A stretch of DNA of 64,000 bases from Pseudoalteromonas haloplanktis ATCC 14393 (GCF_000238355.1 NZ_AHCA01000001.1:930001-994000); one strand, 5' to 3'; positions 35,859 through 46,320 are shown, numbered from the stretch's first letter. Numbers and translations are program-made. Notes: a model not told the origin generated them from the sequence alone.

Positions 35859-36869
35859 ATGAAAGCCATTGGTTACCAAACAGCAACAAAAACACTTAAC
35901 GCAAACTCTTTTACAGTGATTGAACTACCCACACCAACGGCACAAGGCCATGATTTATTGGTAGAAATAAAAGCAATTTCGGTCAACCCTGTTGATACTA
36001 AGATTCGTGCTAATGTCAGCCCAGATGAGGGCCATAAAATCATTGGTTGGGATGCGGTTGGTATAGTGAAAGCCGTAGGCGATAAAGTGAGTCTTTTTAA
36101 TGTAGGCGATCGCGTATATTACGCAGGTGACTTAACTCGCGCTGGCAGCAATGCTGAACTGCAACTGGTGGATGAACGCATCGTTGGCAAAGCCCCGGCT
36201 TCTTTAAATGACGCTGAAACTGCGGCACTGCCATTAACCAGCATTACCGCTTGGGAATTATTATTTGACCGTTTGCAAGTATCACGCAGCAAAGATGCAA
36301 AGCCTGAGTCATTATTAGTAATTGGGGCTGCAGGTGGTGTTGGCTCAATTTTAGTACAGCTAGCAAGACAACTTACTAACTTAACGGTTGTAGGCACTGC
36401 ATCTAGAGCTGATAGTGTGAAATGGCTAAACGAGTTAGGGGCTGAACATATACTTGACCACTCAAAAGGTTTAGATGCACAACGAACGGAACATAGCCTT
36501 GGGGAGTTTGACTACGTTATTAGCCTCACACATACCGATCAACACCTTGATGAAATAGTTAAAGTGATCAAGCCACAAGGTAAATTGGCGTTAATTGACG
36601 ACCCAGCCAGCTTTGATATTTTAAAACTTAAACGTAAAAGTATCTCGCTACATTGGGAGTTTATGTACACCCGCTCAATGTTCCAAACCAAGGATATGAT
36701 AGCGCAACATGAGTTATTGACTGAGTTAGCCCAGCTGGTTGATAACGGCACCATCAAAACCACCTTAGGCCAACACTTAGGGAAAATTTGCGTCGAAAAT
36801 TTAATGAAAGCGCACGCAATATTAGAATCTCATCAGTCACGCGGTAAGTTGGTGCTTGAAGGGTTTTAG
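35859..36869 (+). CDS. zinc-type alcohol dehydrogenase-like/quinone oxidoreductase
   Basis: A 336-aa medium-chain reductase of the ZADH/quinone oxidoreductase kind. It has the GroES-like N-terminal half (AISVNPVDTKIR, then GWDAVGIVKAVGDKV) and the NAD(P)-binding VIGAAGGVGSILVQLARQ. No catalytic or structural zinc cysteines are seen, so it probably reduces quinones or enones with NADPH. I choose the ATG at 35859 because ACGGAG precedes it and the frame before it is atypical. It follows ohrR on the same strand (114-bp gap), perhaps as part of the same oxidant response. Confidence 0.85.
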   Translation: MKAIGYQTATKTLNANSFTVIELPTPTAQGHDLLVEIKAISVNPVDTKIRANVSPDEGHKIIGWDAVGIVKAVGDKVSLFNVGDRVYYAGDLTRAGSNAELQLVDERIVGKAPASLNDAETAALPLTSITAWELLFDRLQVSRSKDAKPESLLVIGAAGGVGSILVQLARQLTNLTVVGTASRADSVKWLNELGAEHILDHSKGLDAQRTEHSLGEFDYVISLTHTDQHLDEIVKVIKPQGKLALIDDPASFDILKLKRKSISLHWEFMYTRSMFQTKDMIAQHELLTELAQLVDNGTIKTTLGQHLGKICVENLMKAHAILESHQSRGKLVLEGF

Positions 36870-37244
36870 TTAATCTCAATCGCCCTCTTAAGACAAGTAA
36901 CGAATCATTGCAGAGGGCATGTTACTTACTTTAAGCGACTACGGTTTATACGTCTGAATTCGCTTTAATTTTAAAACGTATTCAATATCTAAACCAAGTT
37001 ATAAATAATGAACAACTCTACTCCTCTTAGCACTATAGATACGCATCATAAAAGTGCAAATCATCTCGTATTTTTCACTACATTAGTGCCTCCCCATTAA
37101 ATAAAAACAATACAAAAGTCATAACCCACTGTTCTAAAATAACTAAAAATAAGTTTAAACTCTGGCACAAATTTTTCTTATATAAAAGTGACTCATAAAC
37201 CATGAGTTTTAACTTCATTATCTCGTCTACAGGGAGCTCGAGCT
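36870..37244. other. intergenic stretch after the oxidoreductase
   Basis: These 375 bp are AT-rich. Two competing pairings are seen just after the oxidoreductase: GCCCTCT/AGAGGGC (36882-36888, 36912-36918) and AAGTAAC/GTTACTT (36895-36901, 36921-36927). They may act as a terminator, but without a clear U-run. I see no gene before the small frame at 37245. Confidence 0.4.
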
Positions 37245-37364
37245 ATGACTAACTTTTATCACATGTTGTATTTATTATGGCGCTTAGACATTAGTATTTG
37301 GCATGTTCACCATGCTAACGATCCACACACTACATCTGAAAAGGAGCGCAGATATGTTAAATAA
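37245..37364 (+). CDS. candidate 39-aa small protein
   Basis: An ATG at 37245, with AGGGAG about 9 nt before it, opens a 39-codon frame (MTNFYHMLYLLWRLDISIWH at the start, rich in Trp, Tyr and His, then a charged tail) that overlaps the next gene by 11 bp. The N-terminal half could be amphipathic and lie on the membrane. A leader peptide controlling the downstream gene is as likely as a functional protein. Confidence 0.4.
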   Translation: MTNFYHMLYLLWRLDISIWHVHHANDPHTTSEKERRYVK

Positions 37365-37584
37365 TTATCCGCACTTAGATGAAGCGATCAAAAAATTATC
37401 GGTGCATCAATTAACGATCAGTGAAGCATCTGAGCACTATAATTTACCGAAACGCGTTATTTATAAAGCACTGCGTCAACAGCAAGCAAGAATATCGCAA
37501 CAGAAAACGTATTTACTCGCGGCTCAAAAACGTTTGCAACACAGCTTGCAAACAGTGGAGCTAGAGTTAGCTAATTTTAATTAA
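37354..37584 (+). CDS. small helix-turn-helix protein
   Basis: A 76-aa protein. I choose the ATG at 37354 because AAGGAG precedes it. The centre reads as a Psq/HTH-like unit (AIKKLSVHQLTISEASEHYNLPKRVIYKAL), followed by a Gln-rich, probably coiled C-terminus (QQQARISQQKTYLLAAQKRL). DNA binding is likely. It lies 62 bp before astB and could control it. The family is not one that I can name. Confidence 0.65.
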   Translation: MLNNYPHLDEAIKKLSVHQLTISEASEHYNLPKRVIYKALRQQQARISQQKTYLLAAQKRLQHSLQTVELELANFN

Positions 37585-37646
37585 ACCATCGCAGGCTATT
37601 TTCTGTATAGTTTAATCACTTACTATAAGAAAATTACGGGATGATC

Positions 37647-38987
37647 ATGACAGCAGTAGAAGTAAATTTTGATGGCCTTGTTGGTCCGACTCACAACTAC
37701 GCGGGATTATCATATGGTAACGTTGCATCATTAAGTAATGCAGCCAGTTACTCAAATCCAAAAGAGGCGGTGCTGCAAGGCCTTGCAAAAATGAAGGCAA
37801 TGCATGATTTAGGGCTGACCCAAGGTGTTTTTGCCCCGCATGCCAGACCCGACGTCAACGTATTACGCCGCTTAGGCTTTACAGGTAAAGACAGTGAAGT
37901 GATCAGTAAAGCATTTAAAGCTGATCCGGTACTTTTACGTGCCTGTTATTCTGCCTCTGCAATGTGGACTGCAAATGCCGCCACAGTTTCTCCCTCCGCT
38001 GATACCCTCGATGGCAAAGTGCACTTTACTGCAGCTAATTTGAATAACAAGTTTCACCGCTCGCTAGAGCCGACAACTACAACTCGCTTACTCAAAGCCA
38101 TGTTCAATAACGACAGCTACTTTAGTCATCATGAGCATTTACCTGATCAGGGCTTTTTTGGTGATGAGGGTGCCGCCAACCATACTCGCCTGACAGACGC
38201 GCATGGTAAGCAAGGGTTAGAGCTATTCGTATTTGGCGCTAGTAGCTTTAATAGTGCTTTACCTAAGCCTAGTAAATTCCCAGCCCGTCAAACACTTGAA
38301 GCATCACAAGCTATTTGCCGGTTGCATCAACTAAAATCATCAAGCCAATTATTACTGCAACAAAACCCCGCAGTGATTGATCAAGGTGTGTTCCATAATG
38401 ATGTTATTGCTGTTGGTAACGCTAATGTGTTGCTCTGCCATGAACAAGCTTTTTTAAATCAAGACAATGCTTTACAACAAATTAAAAACGCTTATCTAGG
38501 TGAAAAAACTCTGCATATAATTGAAGTACCCACTGCAAAAGTCAGTATTGAAGATGCCGTCACCAGTTACTTATTTAACAGCCAGTTAGTGAGTTTAGAC
38601 AATGGCAAAATGTTACTCGTAGCACCGCAAGAGTGCCATAATAACAGCGTAGTAAATACCTATATTAATGAGCTGATTAGCGCTGATAACCCAATCAATC
38701 AAGTGCAATTTTTTGACTTAAAACAAAGTATGCAAAATGGCGGAGGCCCCGCATGTTTGCGCTTAAGAGTGGCACTAAATCAGCAAGAGCTAGCGGCTGT
38801 TAACCCCGACGTAATGTTAACGGATAGTAAGTACCAACAATTGAGTCTTTGGGCTAATAAACATTACCGTGACAAACTCAGTAATGATGACTTTGCCGAT
38901 CCAAGCCTATTACTTGAAAGCTGGCAAGCACTCGATGAGTTAACCCAGATTTTAAATTTAGGATCTGTATATCCATTTCAGCAGTAA
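37647..38987 (+). CDS. astB: N-succinylarginine dihydrolase AstB
   Basis: A 446-aa enzyme that converts N2-succinylarginine to succinylornithine, ammonia and CO2 in the arginine succinyltransferase pathway. It aligns with AstB from the first residues ([22 protein letters not shown]), with [14 protein letters not shown], the [10 protein letters not shown] loop, and the conserved C-terminal [16 protein letters not shown] holding the catalytic Cys. I choose the second ATG at 37647, which matches the usual start and has a better ribosome-site spacing than 37641. The other ast genes are not next to it. Confidence 0.96.
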   Translation: MTAVEVNFDGLVGPTHNYAGLSYGNVASLSNAASYSNPKEAVLQGLAKMKAMHDLGLTQGVFAPHARPDVNVLRRLGFTGKDSEVISKAFKADPVLLRACYSASAMWTANAATVSPSADTLDGKVHFTAANLNNKFHRSLEPTTTTRLLKAMFNNDSYFSHHEHLPDQGFFGDEGAANHTRLTDAHGKQGLELFVFGASSFNSALPKPSKFPARQTLEASQAICRLHQLKSSSQLLLQQNPAVIDQGVFHNDVIAVGNANVLLCHEQAFLNQDNALQQIKNAYLGEKTLHIIEVPTAKVSIEDAVTSYLFNSQLVSLDNGKMLLVAPQECHNNSVVNTYINELISADNPINQVQFFDLKQSMQNGGGPACLRLRVALNQQELAAVNPDVMLTDSKYQQLSLWANKHYRDKLSNDDFADPSLLLESWQALDELTQILNLGSVYPFQQ

Positions 38988-39348
38988 TGCGTATTACCAA
39001 TCAACACTTCACATTATGAAATCGTCACTGAGCCCCCAGTTGGGGGTTATTGCTGGCAAACTTGTGGTTATATAAACTTATCAGCACAGACTGTTTTTTA
39101 GTAATAGTCACTGTGACCTTGTCATGTTTTTAAGCTCTCCTCAGAGCTGGCTAGATAACCTACTAATATCAAAAAATTGATAAAAAATAATTTCATTAAT
39201 ATATTTACTTCGCCTTGTTTTTCTAAATCTAAGACTTGCATGTTTGCTCCTAACTTTATTGATGCGTGGCCTTAACAACATAAAGTTACTGAGCGAATGT
39301 GGAACAAAAATGGAGAAGCTATATGAATGTTATTCAATCATATAGCAG
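38988..39348. other. intergenic stretch after astB
   Basis: A hairpin with a C5-G5 stem and 4-nt loop (CCCCC AGTT GGGGG, 39033-39046) is followed by TTATTGC and probably ends astB transcription. A second small stem (AGCTCT/AGAGCT, 39133-39148) lies nearer the convergent MarC gene. No gene is seen. Confidence 0.5.
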
Positions 39349-39960
39349 TTAACTATTAGCAACCCATTTAGCAACCCCTAGTGCTTCCATAATAAATTCA
39401 ACCGATAAAGCAGCCAGTATCATACCCATTATACGTGTTAGAATTGATGCGCCGCCCGGGCCAATTAATTTTAAAATACGCTCTGACAACAGTAATAATA
39501 TGAGTGTAATCAGCAAAATAACGATCATAGTAAAGGTTGTAATTAACTGCTCTTGCACGCTGTAAATATGGTTATCTGTAATCAAAATAACAGCTAAAAT
39601 GGCTCCTGGCGAAGCGGTTGCTGGAATGGCTAAAGGAAAAATTGCAATGTCGTGTTGTGGCTCTACATCCCCTTTTGGATCAGGATTTGAGAAGACCATT
39701 TGCAATCCAAACAAAAATAAAATAATTCCCCCAGATACTTGAAATGAAAGTAAACTGATCCCCATTGCCGCCAATAGAAACTGGCCAACGACAATCGCAC
39801 CTATCAATACTAGTGCAGCATAAGCAACCGTTTTAAAGGCCGTTTTTCGACGCTCTGCACTGGAGAGTTTAGCCGTTAAAGCAGCGAATAATGCCATTGT
39901 CCCAATAGGGTCGATAGTCGCCCAAATGACTAAAAAATCGTGTAAAATTTTATCTAGCAT
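39349..39960 (-). CDS. MarC family integral membrane protein
   Basis: A 203-aa inner-membrane protein with six predicted helices and the family marks: WATIDPIGTMALFAALTAK near the start, the GGIILFLFGLQMVF helix, and IPATASPGAILAVILI in the middle. The transported substrate of MarC/NAAT proteins is not settled. The gene stands alone. Confidence 0.88.
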   Translation of the reverse strand: MLDKILHDFLVIWATIDPIGTMALFAALTAKLSSAERRKTAFKTVAYAALVLIGAIVVGQFLLAAMGISLLSFQVSGGIILFLFGLQMVFSNPDPKGDVEPQHDIAIFPLAIPATASPGAILAVILITDNHIYSVQEQLITTFTMIVILLITLILLLLSERILKLIGPGGASILTRIMGMILAALSVEFIMEALGVAKWVANS

Positions 39961-40179
39961 GAAAGCCTAACATCTCTATAAGTATATATTTAGCCTAGCA
40001 ATAAAGTGCTTTAAAAACACCTATATTTAATACGAATTTGGCTAAATAACATTTTCTGTCAGTAACTCTCTAAAGAATAATAAACCAACCTGTTTTACAA
40101 CTGCTGATATTTATAAATTCAAGCTGCATTAAGCTTTAACCTCTACACTGATGCCAACACTGAGAAAAAAGGTTAAATT

Positions 40180-41175
40180 ATGAATATCAAAACAACATTA
40201 TTAAGTAGCGTCATTTTAGTTGCACTCACGGCATGTGGTGGTTCAGATAACAATGACTCACCTACACCACCGCAATCTGCAAAATTTAGCTTGGGTGTCT
40301 CTGATGCACCTGTTAGCGGCTTACAAGAAGTCAATGTCGTATTTAACTCTATTACTCTTAAGCAAGCTAATGGCGCAGATAATATTACCTTTGAAACACG
40401 TAAAGCAGATGACGAAACTAAACCTGAAATGGTAAACCTGCTTGATTACACTGGCGATGATATTTTCTCATTATTAGATGACGAAGACGTACCCGCAGGG
40501 GAATATTCATGGCTCCGTGCCGATATTATTAATGGCGATGAAAACGATCTTACTATGACCTCACACGTTGTGTATGAAGACGGAAGCATTGCACCTTTGG
40601 TTGTTAAACGTAAAGGTAATGACGGTATCGGTGAAATCCAACTTGACGGTTTTACCCTAAATCAAACTGATAATGATTTTGTACTTGAATTTGATTTGAA
40701 AAAGTCGCTTGTAGATCCACAGAGCAGTAATGAAATATTCTTAAAACCTCGCGGCGTTCGTTTAGAGAACTTAGCTGAGTCAGAAGATATTGAAGGTACT
40801 GTGAGCGACGCACTTATTGCCAACTGCGAAACAGATAATATCGCACTAGCAGCTGAAGATGGCTCATTCGGTCATGCAGTTTACCTTTATAGCAGTGATA
40901 TAGCCGAGCCTCTGGATAATTACGAAGTAACCGAAAATGAAACACCTATTGATGCGCCATTGGCAACAGCCGATGTGGTATTTGATAGCGACGACAACCA
41001 ATATGAGTTTGAGCTTGCTTTCATCACCCCTGGTGACTATCAATTAGCTTACACTTGCGCGGCACACATTGATGATGCTGAACAACGCGATGAGGCATTT
41101 ACGCTGTACCAAGTTAAACCTGTTACGGTAACTGCGGGTGATGATCTTGACGTAACTTTCACTATTAGCCAATAG
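40180..41175 (+). CDS. DUF4382 lipoprotein
   Basis: A 331-aa lipoprotein. The signal peptide ends in the lipobox LTAC (Cys 19), followed by an Asp-, Asn- and Pro-rich linker. Then comes the DUF4382 domain (about 35-195, starting at FSLGVSDAPVSGLQEVNVVFNS), and a C-terminal beta-rich domain (about 200-331). It is acidic, as in salt-adapted exported proteins. DUF4382 proteins are common in marine bacteria and have no assigned function. Confidence 0.85.
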   Translation: MNIKTTLLSSVILVALTACGGSDNNDSPTPPQSAKFSLGVSDAPVSGLQEVNVVFNSITLKQANGADNITFETRKADDETKPEMVNLLDYTGDDIFSLLDDEDVPAGEYSWLRADIINGDENDLTMTSHVVYEDGSIAPLVVKRKGNDGIGEIQLDGFTLNQTDNDFVLEFDLKKSLVDPQSSNEIFLKPRGVRLENLAESEDIEGTVSDALIANCETDNIALAAEDGSFGHAVYLYSSDIAEPLDNYEVTENETPIDAPLATADVVFDSDDNQYEFELAFITPGDYQLAYTCAAHIDDAEQRDEAFTLYQVKPVTVTAGDDLDVTFTISQ

Positions 41176-41211
41176 TGACTAGTAACAATAAAATCGGTTC
41201 TGTATAAGTAA

Positions 41212-41244
41212 AAAAGCCCGTCAACTAACACTGACGAGCTTTTC
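41212..41244. terminator. bidirectional terminator between DUF4382 gene and mscS
   Basis: AAGCCCGTCA (41214-41223) pairs with TGACGAGCTT (41232-41241) with one mismatch over an 8-nt loop. It is flanked by an A-run on the left and TTTCT on the right, so it serves both convergent genes. Confidence 0.75.
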
Positions 41245-41272
41245 TACTTTCAGATACCTTCAAACGCAACGG

Positions 41273-42127
41273 TTATATTTCTTTGTTAACAGAAATCGCC
41301 GATGCCATCGATTCAGCAATATGCAAAGTGCGCTGCGGAAATGGAATTGTCAGCCCTGCTTGCTCAATAGATTCTTTAACGCGTTTATTAAGATCCCAAA
41401 CTGTTTGCCAATAATCGCCATTGACTGTCCATGCCCGTAATTGAATATTCACCGCACTTTCACCGATTGATGCCACCATAACTTTTGGTGCAGGTTCAGC
41501 CAATAGTCGACTCTCTGCTGCGGCAATATCTTTAAGCACATTTAAACCATCATCAATTGAATCTGCAAACGAAATTCCTACCACAATATCCATGCGTCTT
41601 TTGCCATTGCGGGTGAAGTTTTTAATATTGCCCCCCCACACTTTGCCATTGGGTGACGCGATATACAGACCATCATTGGTTTTAAAAATAGTGGTAAATA
41701 AGTTTATTTCGCAAACTGACCCCACAGTACCACTAGCATCAACAAAATCACCTACTTTAAATGGTCTGAGTATCAGTAACATGATACCTGCAGCTATGTT
41801 ACTTAAGGTATTTTTAAGCGCCAAACCAATCGCTAAACCAGCAGCGCCCATCAGCGCAATTAAACTTGCTGTGTTAACACCAAAAATATCTAAAATAAAC
41901 AACCCGGCAATGATATACACCAAGTAGCCCGCCACACTCGATAAGATCGGCAGTAAGGTATTATCCACTTTCTTAAGAGGTGACTTAGAGTTTTTAATTG
42001 CTTTTTTAACAGAGCGCGCAATAAGCGCACTCGCTATAACAATAGCTAACGCTAAAATCAGTTTATAACCTAAAGTCATTATGGTTTCTGAATGGTTTTG
42101 CCAAAATACTAAAAGCTTATCTTTCAC
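41273..42127 (-). CDS. MscS-type small mechanosensitive channel
   Basis: A 284-aa inner-membrane channel. Three membrane helices come first (about 15-35, 62-82, 85-110). The pore helix is Gly- and Ala-rich (LMGAAGLAIGLALKNTLSNIAAG), and the beta domain follows (RPFKVGDFVDASGTVGSVCEINLFTT). A mixed cytoplasmic domain closes the protein. Size and layout are those of E. coli MscS, which opens under membrane tension during osmotic downshock. Confidence 0.93.
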   Translation of the reverse strand: MKDKLLVFWQNHSETIMTLGYKLILALAIVIASALIARSVKKAIKNSKSPLKKVDNTLLPILSSVAGYLVYIIAGLFILDIFGVNTASLIALMGAAGLAIGLALKNTLSNIAAGIMLLILRPFKVGDFVDASGTVGSVCEINLFTTIFKTNDGLYIASPNGKVWGGNIKNFTRNGKRRMDIVVGISFADSIDDGLNVLKDIAAAESRLLAEPAPKVMVASIGESAVNIQLRAWTVNGDYWQTVWDLNKRVKESIEQAGLTIPFPQRTLHIAESMASAISVNKEI

Positions 42128-42431
42128 GTTTTATTTCCGATAATAATTGCTGTAACTCAGCACAATATAACAATGAATAACCTTAATCGTTACTCTCTTG
42201 AAGGTCACTATAGTTGCATTGATGGCCTGCCAATGACTTGACTTAAATTTAACCACCCTAAAAAGCTGCGCGAGTATATAGCTATTGCACCATTAAAACT
42301 AGAATTTTTAGCATATTTTAAAATCATAAATAAAGCATATTAAAACAATGAATTAGATTTCCTCTTCACACATTATGTCGTTTAAATTAAGCCCTGTTAT
42401 AACTTACCCAGTCAATGTTGGTACCGGTAAA
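42128..42431. other. intergenic stretch upstream of mscS
   Basis: About 300 AT-rich bases lie between the mscS start and the terminator of the hexosaminidase unit. They should hold the mscS promoter, which I cannot place confidently, and no gene. Confidence 0.4.
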
Positions 42432-42471
42432 TTAAGTATAAAATGCCCAAGAGCGGGCATTTTATACTTAA
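42432..42471 (-). terminator. strong terminator after the hexosaminidase gene
   Basis: A perfect 17-bp stem (arms 42432-42448 and 42455-42471; the GC part is ATGCCC/GGGCAT) has the 6-nt loop AAGAGC. It lies 9 bp after the stop of the minus-strand hexosaminidase and ends the SSS-hexosaminidase transcript. Confidence 0.75.
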
Positions 42472-42479
42472 GGAGTTAG

Positions 42480-44786
42480 CTAATGACTACAGCTTAGCCT
42501 TGCTTGCTTTAACAGGTTAATTGATTGGATAACCTGCGCAATAATGCCATTATTTATTTCTATGTTTTGCGGTTTACTTAATTTATCTTTATTTTTCAGC
42601 GCAGCAATAATCGCTAAATAGCTGGCTTGCCATTCATTGATTGTTAAAAATAACTGCCGGTTATCGTTCAGTATTTGCTGCCACCGCAGTAACTGCGTTT
42701 GCAGTGTTGCTAACTGTTGACTGCCACACTGTTGTTGATAATCCGCAACGGCATAATCAAACTGTTTTAACGTTAAACTTTCTACCGGTAAAACATCCAC
42801 TAATTTGTTTAGCGGCGCTTGTTGGTGATAGTCACCTCGTAAAAAGGCTAAGTGATGCAAAGTATAATAATGCACAGGCTCAATTAATTGACTAAACGTA
42901 ATTAAGGCATTCACATCTGCATTTGTCACTGCAGGATGTTGCTTTAATCGCGTAATAAACTGTTGTTGATGCAATAAACCAAGTTGCTGGGAAGCAAATT
43001 TGTCCATCACACTAAGACGTTTATACATGTCTCGCTCATCAGTTAAACTTGCAGGCGACCAAAAACGTTCACCTATTGCATAAAGCCTTGGCCAAATACG
43101 TGAGTCTAAGTTATCACTGGTGATGAGTTCAGCCCAAGCAGTCGCTTCACCACCAAGCACCTTGCCTGTTTTTTTGCGTTGCTGCTCATCTGCTAACGCT
43201 TGATTCAATTGCTTTAATGACGGTGTATCAATAATTGCTGCATTAAATTCATAAGGTGTATTACCAATCATGGCAGGTTCACTCGACGTTTCATCAAGGC
43301 TGACTGTCAATTTAGTTGGTCCCAACCAAGTATCAATCTGTAATTGATAATACTCAGCAACTTTATTGACCTTTGCGGTAATAAAACGGCCCTTGCCTTT
43401 AATGCTTACTTTACTATGTAATTGACCTTGCTGATTGGTAAAAATAGTGGCGTTGCCTACTACGGCACTGCCTTTTAAACGAGTTAATGTAAACTCCACC
43501 GTTCCTAAAATGTTTTTTGCTGTAACACTTGTTTGTGGTGGTTGGATCGGGTGATTACGGTAGTGATAGCTTGTCCACTGCGGTTGATCGATATAAAAAC
43601 CACTTGAGAGTAATCCATCGAAGCCAGCACTCGTAATATCACTGAGTGAGTGATGCCCGCGCCATGACTGTACAAGGGTATTTTTTGGCAAACTAGGATG
43701 CAGTACTTCATCCCAACCAATCATTTGCTTGTTGTGTTTTGCTAAGATTTTAGCAACTCGTTGGTTAAAGTAAGCATGTAAAGCATGGCTATCCGCTAAT
43801 TGTTGCTCAGCCATATAAGCTTGTATGCTCGTATTCTTTTGCCAATCACTATCATCAACTTCATCGCCGCCAATGTGTAAGTATGGATCAGGAAATAGCC
43901 CCGCAAGCTCAGCAACCACTTCGTCAATAAATTGATAAACCTTAGGGTTACTTGGATCGAGTAATGGTTCAAACACCCCCCAATGCCTTTCAATGTCTAT
44001 ACGGGTTGTACCACTACCTAACTCTGGATAGGCAAGCACAATAGTACTTGCATGTCCTGGCACATCAAACTCAGGGACGACACGGATACCTAATTTAGCC
44101 GCATACGCAACCACCTCTTTAATTTCGGCTTGGGTGTAATACAAGCCATCAGAAGCGTGTTGATGTAATCTAGGGTAACTGTGTAATTCAATTCGCCAGC
44201 CTTGATCATCGGTTAAATGCCAATGAAATACATTAAACTTTGCTGAAGCCAAACCACGTAACGTACGTTTTACATCTTTAATCGGTAAAAAGTGGCGTAC
44301 CCCGTCAAACAGTAACCCTCGCCACGGATACGTGGGGGCATCTGTGATTGTGAGATTAGTCAGTTCGCGAGGTTTTTTTGCACTAAACAATAACTGCGAT
44401 AAGCTCGCAAGACCACGTAACATACCATACTGATTATTGCTGGTAAGCTTAATTGAGTTATCAGCGATAACAATTTTATAGCTTTCATCCATCCCTAAAT
44501 AAGGCAAAGGCGCAGCACTTTGATTGATGCTTATGTGTAACTGTGCCTTTTCAGCATCACGCCAATCAAGCCGTGTAAACTGCTCGGCAAACGTTGAATT
44601 AAGCAGTAACGGCCTTAGTAACGCTTGCTGCTGTTGACTAATATGCACACCTAGGCGAGCATTTAATTGGCTTTTACCTGCAAGCATCTGTATTTCTGCA
44701 GGCATTGGCATCAGCACAGCTTGAGCGCGCGCCTCGATGAGAAACAGTCCAACACTAATTAAAGCGCTCAAAATTAATTTATTCAT
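42480..44786 (-). CDS. beta-N-acetylhexosaminidase, GH20
   Basis: A 768-aa exo-glycosidase that removes terminal GlcNAc or GalNAc. The signal peptide is about 1-22. A GH20b domain (25-150) precedes the catalytic barrel with HWHLTDDQGWRIE (189-201), EFDVPGHAS, and the acid/base pair D308-E309 in HIGGDEV. A beta-rich insertion of about 110 residues (425-535, ILGTVEFTLTRLKGSAV) interrupts the barrel before the LGGEATAWAE strand, and a helical C-terminus follows. It overlaps the SSS gene by 8 bp, so hydrolysis outside the cytoplasm and uptake are coupled. Confidence 0.93.
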   Translation of the reverse strand: MNKLILSALISVGLFLIEARAQAVLMPMPAEIQMLAGKSQLNARLGVHISQQQQALLRPLLLNSTFAEQFTRLDWRDAEKAQLHISINQSAAPLPYLGMDESYKIVIADNSIKLTSNNQYGMLRGLASLSQLLFSAKKPRELTNLTITDAPTYPWRGLLFDGVRHFLPIKDVKRTLRGLASAKFNVFHWHLTDDQGWRIELHSYPRLHQHASDGLYYTQAEIKEVVAYAAKLGIRVVPEFDVPGHASTIVLAYPELGSGTTRIDIERHWGVFEPLLDPSNPKVYQFIDEVVAELAGLFPDPYLHIGGDEVDDSDWQKNTSIQAYMAEQQLADSHALHAYFNQRVAKILAKHNKQMIGWDEVLHPSLPKNTLVQSWRGHHSLSDITSAGFDGLLSSGFYIDQPQWTSYHYRNHPIQPPQTSVTAKNILGTVEFTLTRLKGSAVVGNATIFTNQQGQLHSKVSIKGKGRFITAKVNKVAEYYQLQIDTWLGPTKLTVSLDETSSEPAMIGNTPYEFNAAIIDTPSLKQLNQALADEQQRKKTGKVLGGEATAWAELITSDNLDSRIWPRLYAIGERFWSPASLTDERDMYKRLSVMDKFASQQLGLLHQQQFITRLKQHPAVTNADVNALITFSQLIEPVHYYTLHHLAFLRGDYHQQAPLNKLVDVLPVESLTLKQFDYAVADYQQQCGSQQLATLQTQLLRWQQILNDNRQLFLTINEWQASYLAIIAALKNKDKLSKPQNIEINNGIIAQVIQSINLLKQARLSCSH

Positions 44787-46227
44787 GCTGCATTTCCTCG
44801 CGTTGTGCCTGCAAAATAGCCAGTGCTTGAGCTGATGTATGAGTTTGTACGGGGGTGAATATAGTTACAATGACGGCGCATAGCGCAGAAGCTAAAGTGG
44901 CAGGTATAATGGGGTTACCCCAGTACACTAACCAACTTGGGGTGACAATTATTGCCAATGAAATAAGTAAAGATACCAACAATGCAGTTATTGCACCTTG
45001 CCAATTAAAACGCGGCCAAAAATGACCAAATAACACGCATACACATAACCCTGACATTAACGTAGCAATCATATTGGTGATGTAACCAATCACATCATTA
45101 GTTAATAGCGCCAACAATAAAGCAATGCCAATAGTCACCACCAAACCGATACGCGAGAGGATCACCACATCCTTGGCATGTGGCATACGTTTGAACACTA
45201 AACTGTAGATATCACGAATTAACACGCTTACCGCAGCGATAGCATCTGAGCTGGCACTGGAAATTGTCGCCGACAAACCAGCGATGATCACCAATGCAGC
45301 TAAACCAAACGGTAATAGTTCAAACGCCATATAAGGGAACGAAAATGCGCTGTTTTCTAACGTCGGGTTAAGGGCATACGCTGCCATACCAATAATGGCG
45401 GGTACAATGGCAAATACTAAATACAAGCCACCCGATAGATAAAATGATTGGCGAATACTTTTGACATGCTTACCTGAATAAATACGCTGGCGAAATGAGG
45501 GCGCAACTAAAACACCGATTAACACGGCAAAAAATAGCGATAAGCCATGCACAACACCAATGTTATCCAATGATAAAAAGCTACGATTAACTGCCGGTTG
45601 GGCATTGGCAATCTGGGCTATACCACCTACTTCATACAGGGCAACCCCTGCCATTGTGAAAAACCCAACAAATAGCACTAATGCTTGTATTGAATCGGTC
45701 CATACCACAGCAACATAGCCGCCGATCACTACATAAACACTAAACCCTAACGCAATCAATAGCTTTGCAGTAAATGGCGACAGCCCTGTCAGCCATGCTA
45801 AGTACATACCGCCACCAAGAATATGTGCTCCTAACCAACCAATGCTGGCAACAAAAATAAATACCGCAATGGTATTTTTAACTACGGGGTGTGCGCCAAC
45901 GTAATAAGAGATCTCTTCACTCATGGTCATAAATTCATGTTCACGCACTGGCGCAAATAGTTTTGCCAGCAGTAAAATACCGCATGCACCACCTAAGCCA
46001 TAAATCATCCCGGCCCAGCCATTTAAATAAGCAAAACCAACCGCTCCCATGGATGAGCCAGTCCCCACCATAGTAGCAACAGTTGTACCAAGGGTGAGTA
46101 AAAAAGGCAGGTTGCGTCCGCCCAATAAAAAATTATCACCGCCTTTGGCATTGCGGCTGACCCACCAGCCAAACCAAATCATAAACCCTAAGTAGCCTAA
46201 AAAGGCCATTAATAATTGCCACTTCAT
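44779..46227 (-). CDS. sodium:solute symporter (SSS family)
   Basis: A 482-aa inner-membrane transporter with about 13 helices. SSS marks include LGGRNLPFLLTLGTTVATMVG near the start, GGYVAVVWTDSIQALVLFVG, and IIAGLSATISSASSDAIAAVSVLIRDIY. The substrate cannot be read from sequence. Its overlap with the hexosaminidase suggests an amino sugar, while the nearby D-aminoacylase locus suggests an N-acyl amino acid. Confidence 0.92.
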   Translation of the reverse strand: MKWQLLMAFLGYLGFMIWFGWWVSRNAKGGDNFLLGGRNLPFLLTLGTTVATMVGTGSSMGAVGFAYLNGWAGMIYGLGGACGILLLAKLFAPVREHEFMTMSEEISYYVGAHPVVKNTIAVFIFVASIGWLGAHILGGGMYLAWLTGLSPFTAKLLIALGFSVYVVIGGYVAVVWTDSIQALVLFVGFFTMAGVALYEVGGIAQIANAQPAVNRSFLSLDNIGVVHGLSLFFAVLIGVLVAPSFRQRIYSGKHVKSIRQSFYLSGGLYLVFAIVPAIIGMAAYALNPTLENSAFSFPYMAFELLPFGLAALVIIAGLSATISSASSDAIAAVSVLIRDIYSLVFKRMPHAKDVVILSRIGLVVTIGIALLLALLTNDVIGYITNMIATLMSGLCVCVLFGHFWPRFNWQGAITALLVSLLISLAIIVTPSWLVYWGNPIIPATLASALCAVIVTIFTPVQTHTSAQALAILQAQREEMQHE

Positions 46228-46320
46228 AAGACACCCTGCTGCACCAATCCACGTTGCGCCTAGTTATGGCACTTATAATTATAATTACGCGGTTGATGTT
46301 AATTATTATTTTGTTGATGA

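Noticed and set aside
37163..37180. Sigma54-like TGGCAC before the small frame at 37245
   Set aside because: The -12 GC element is missing at the right spacing.
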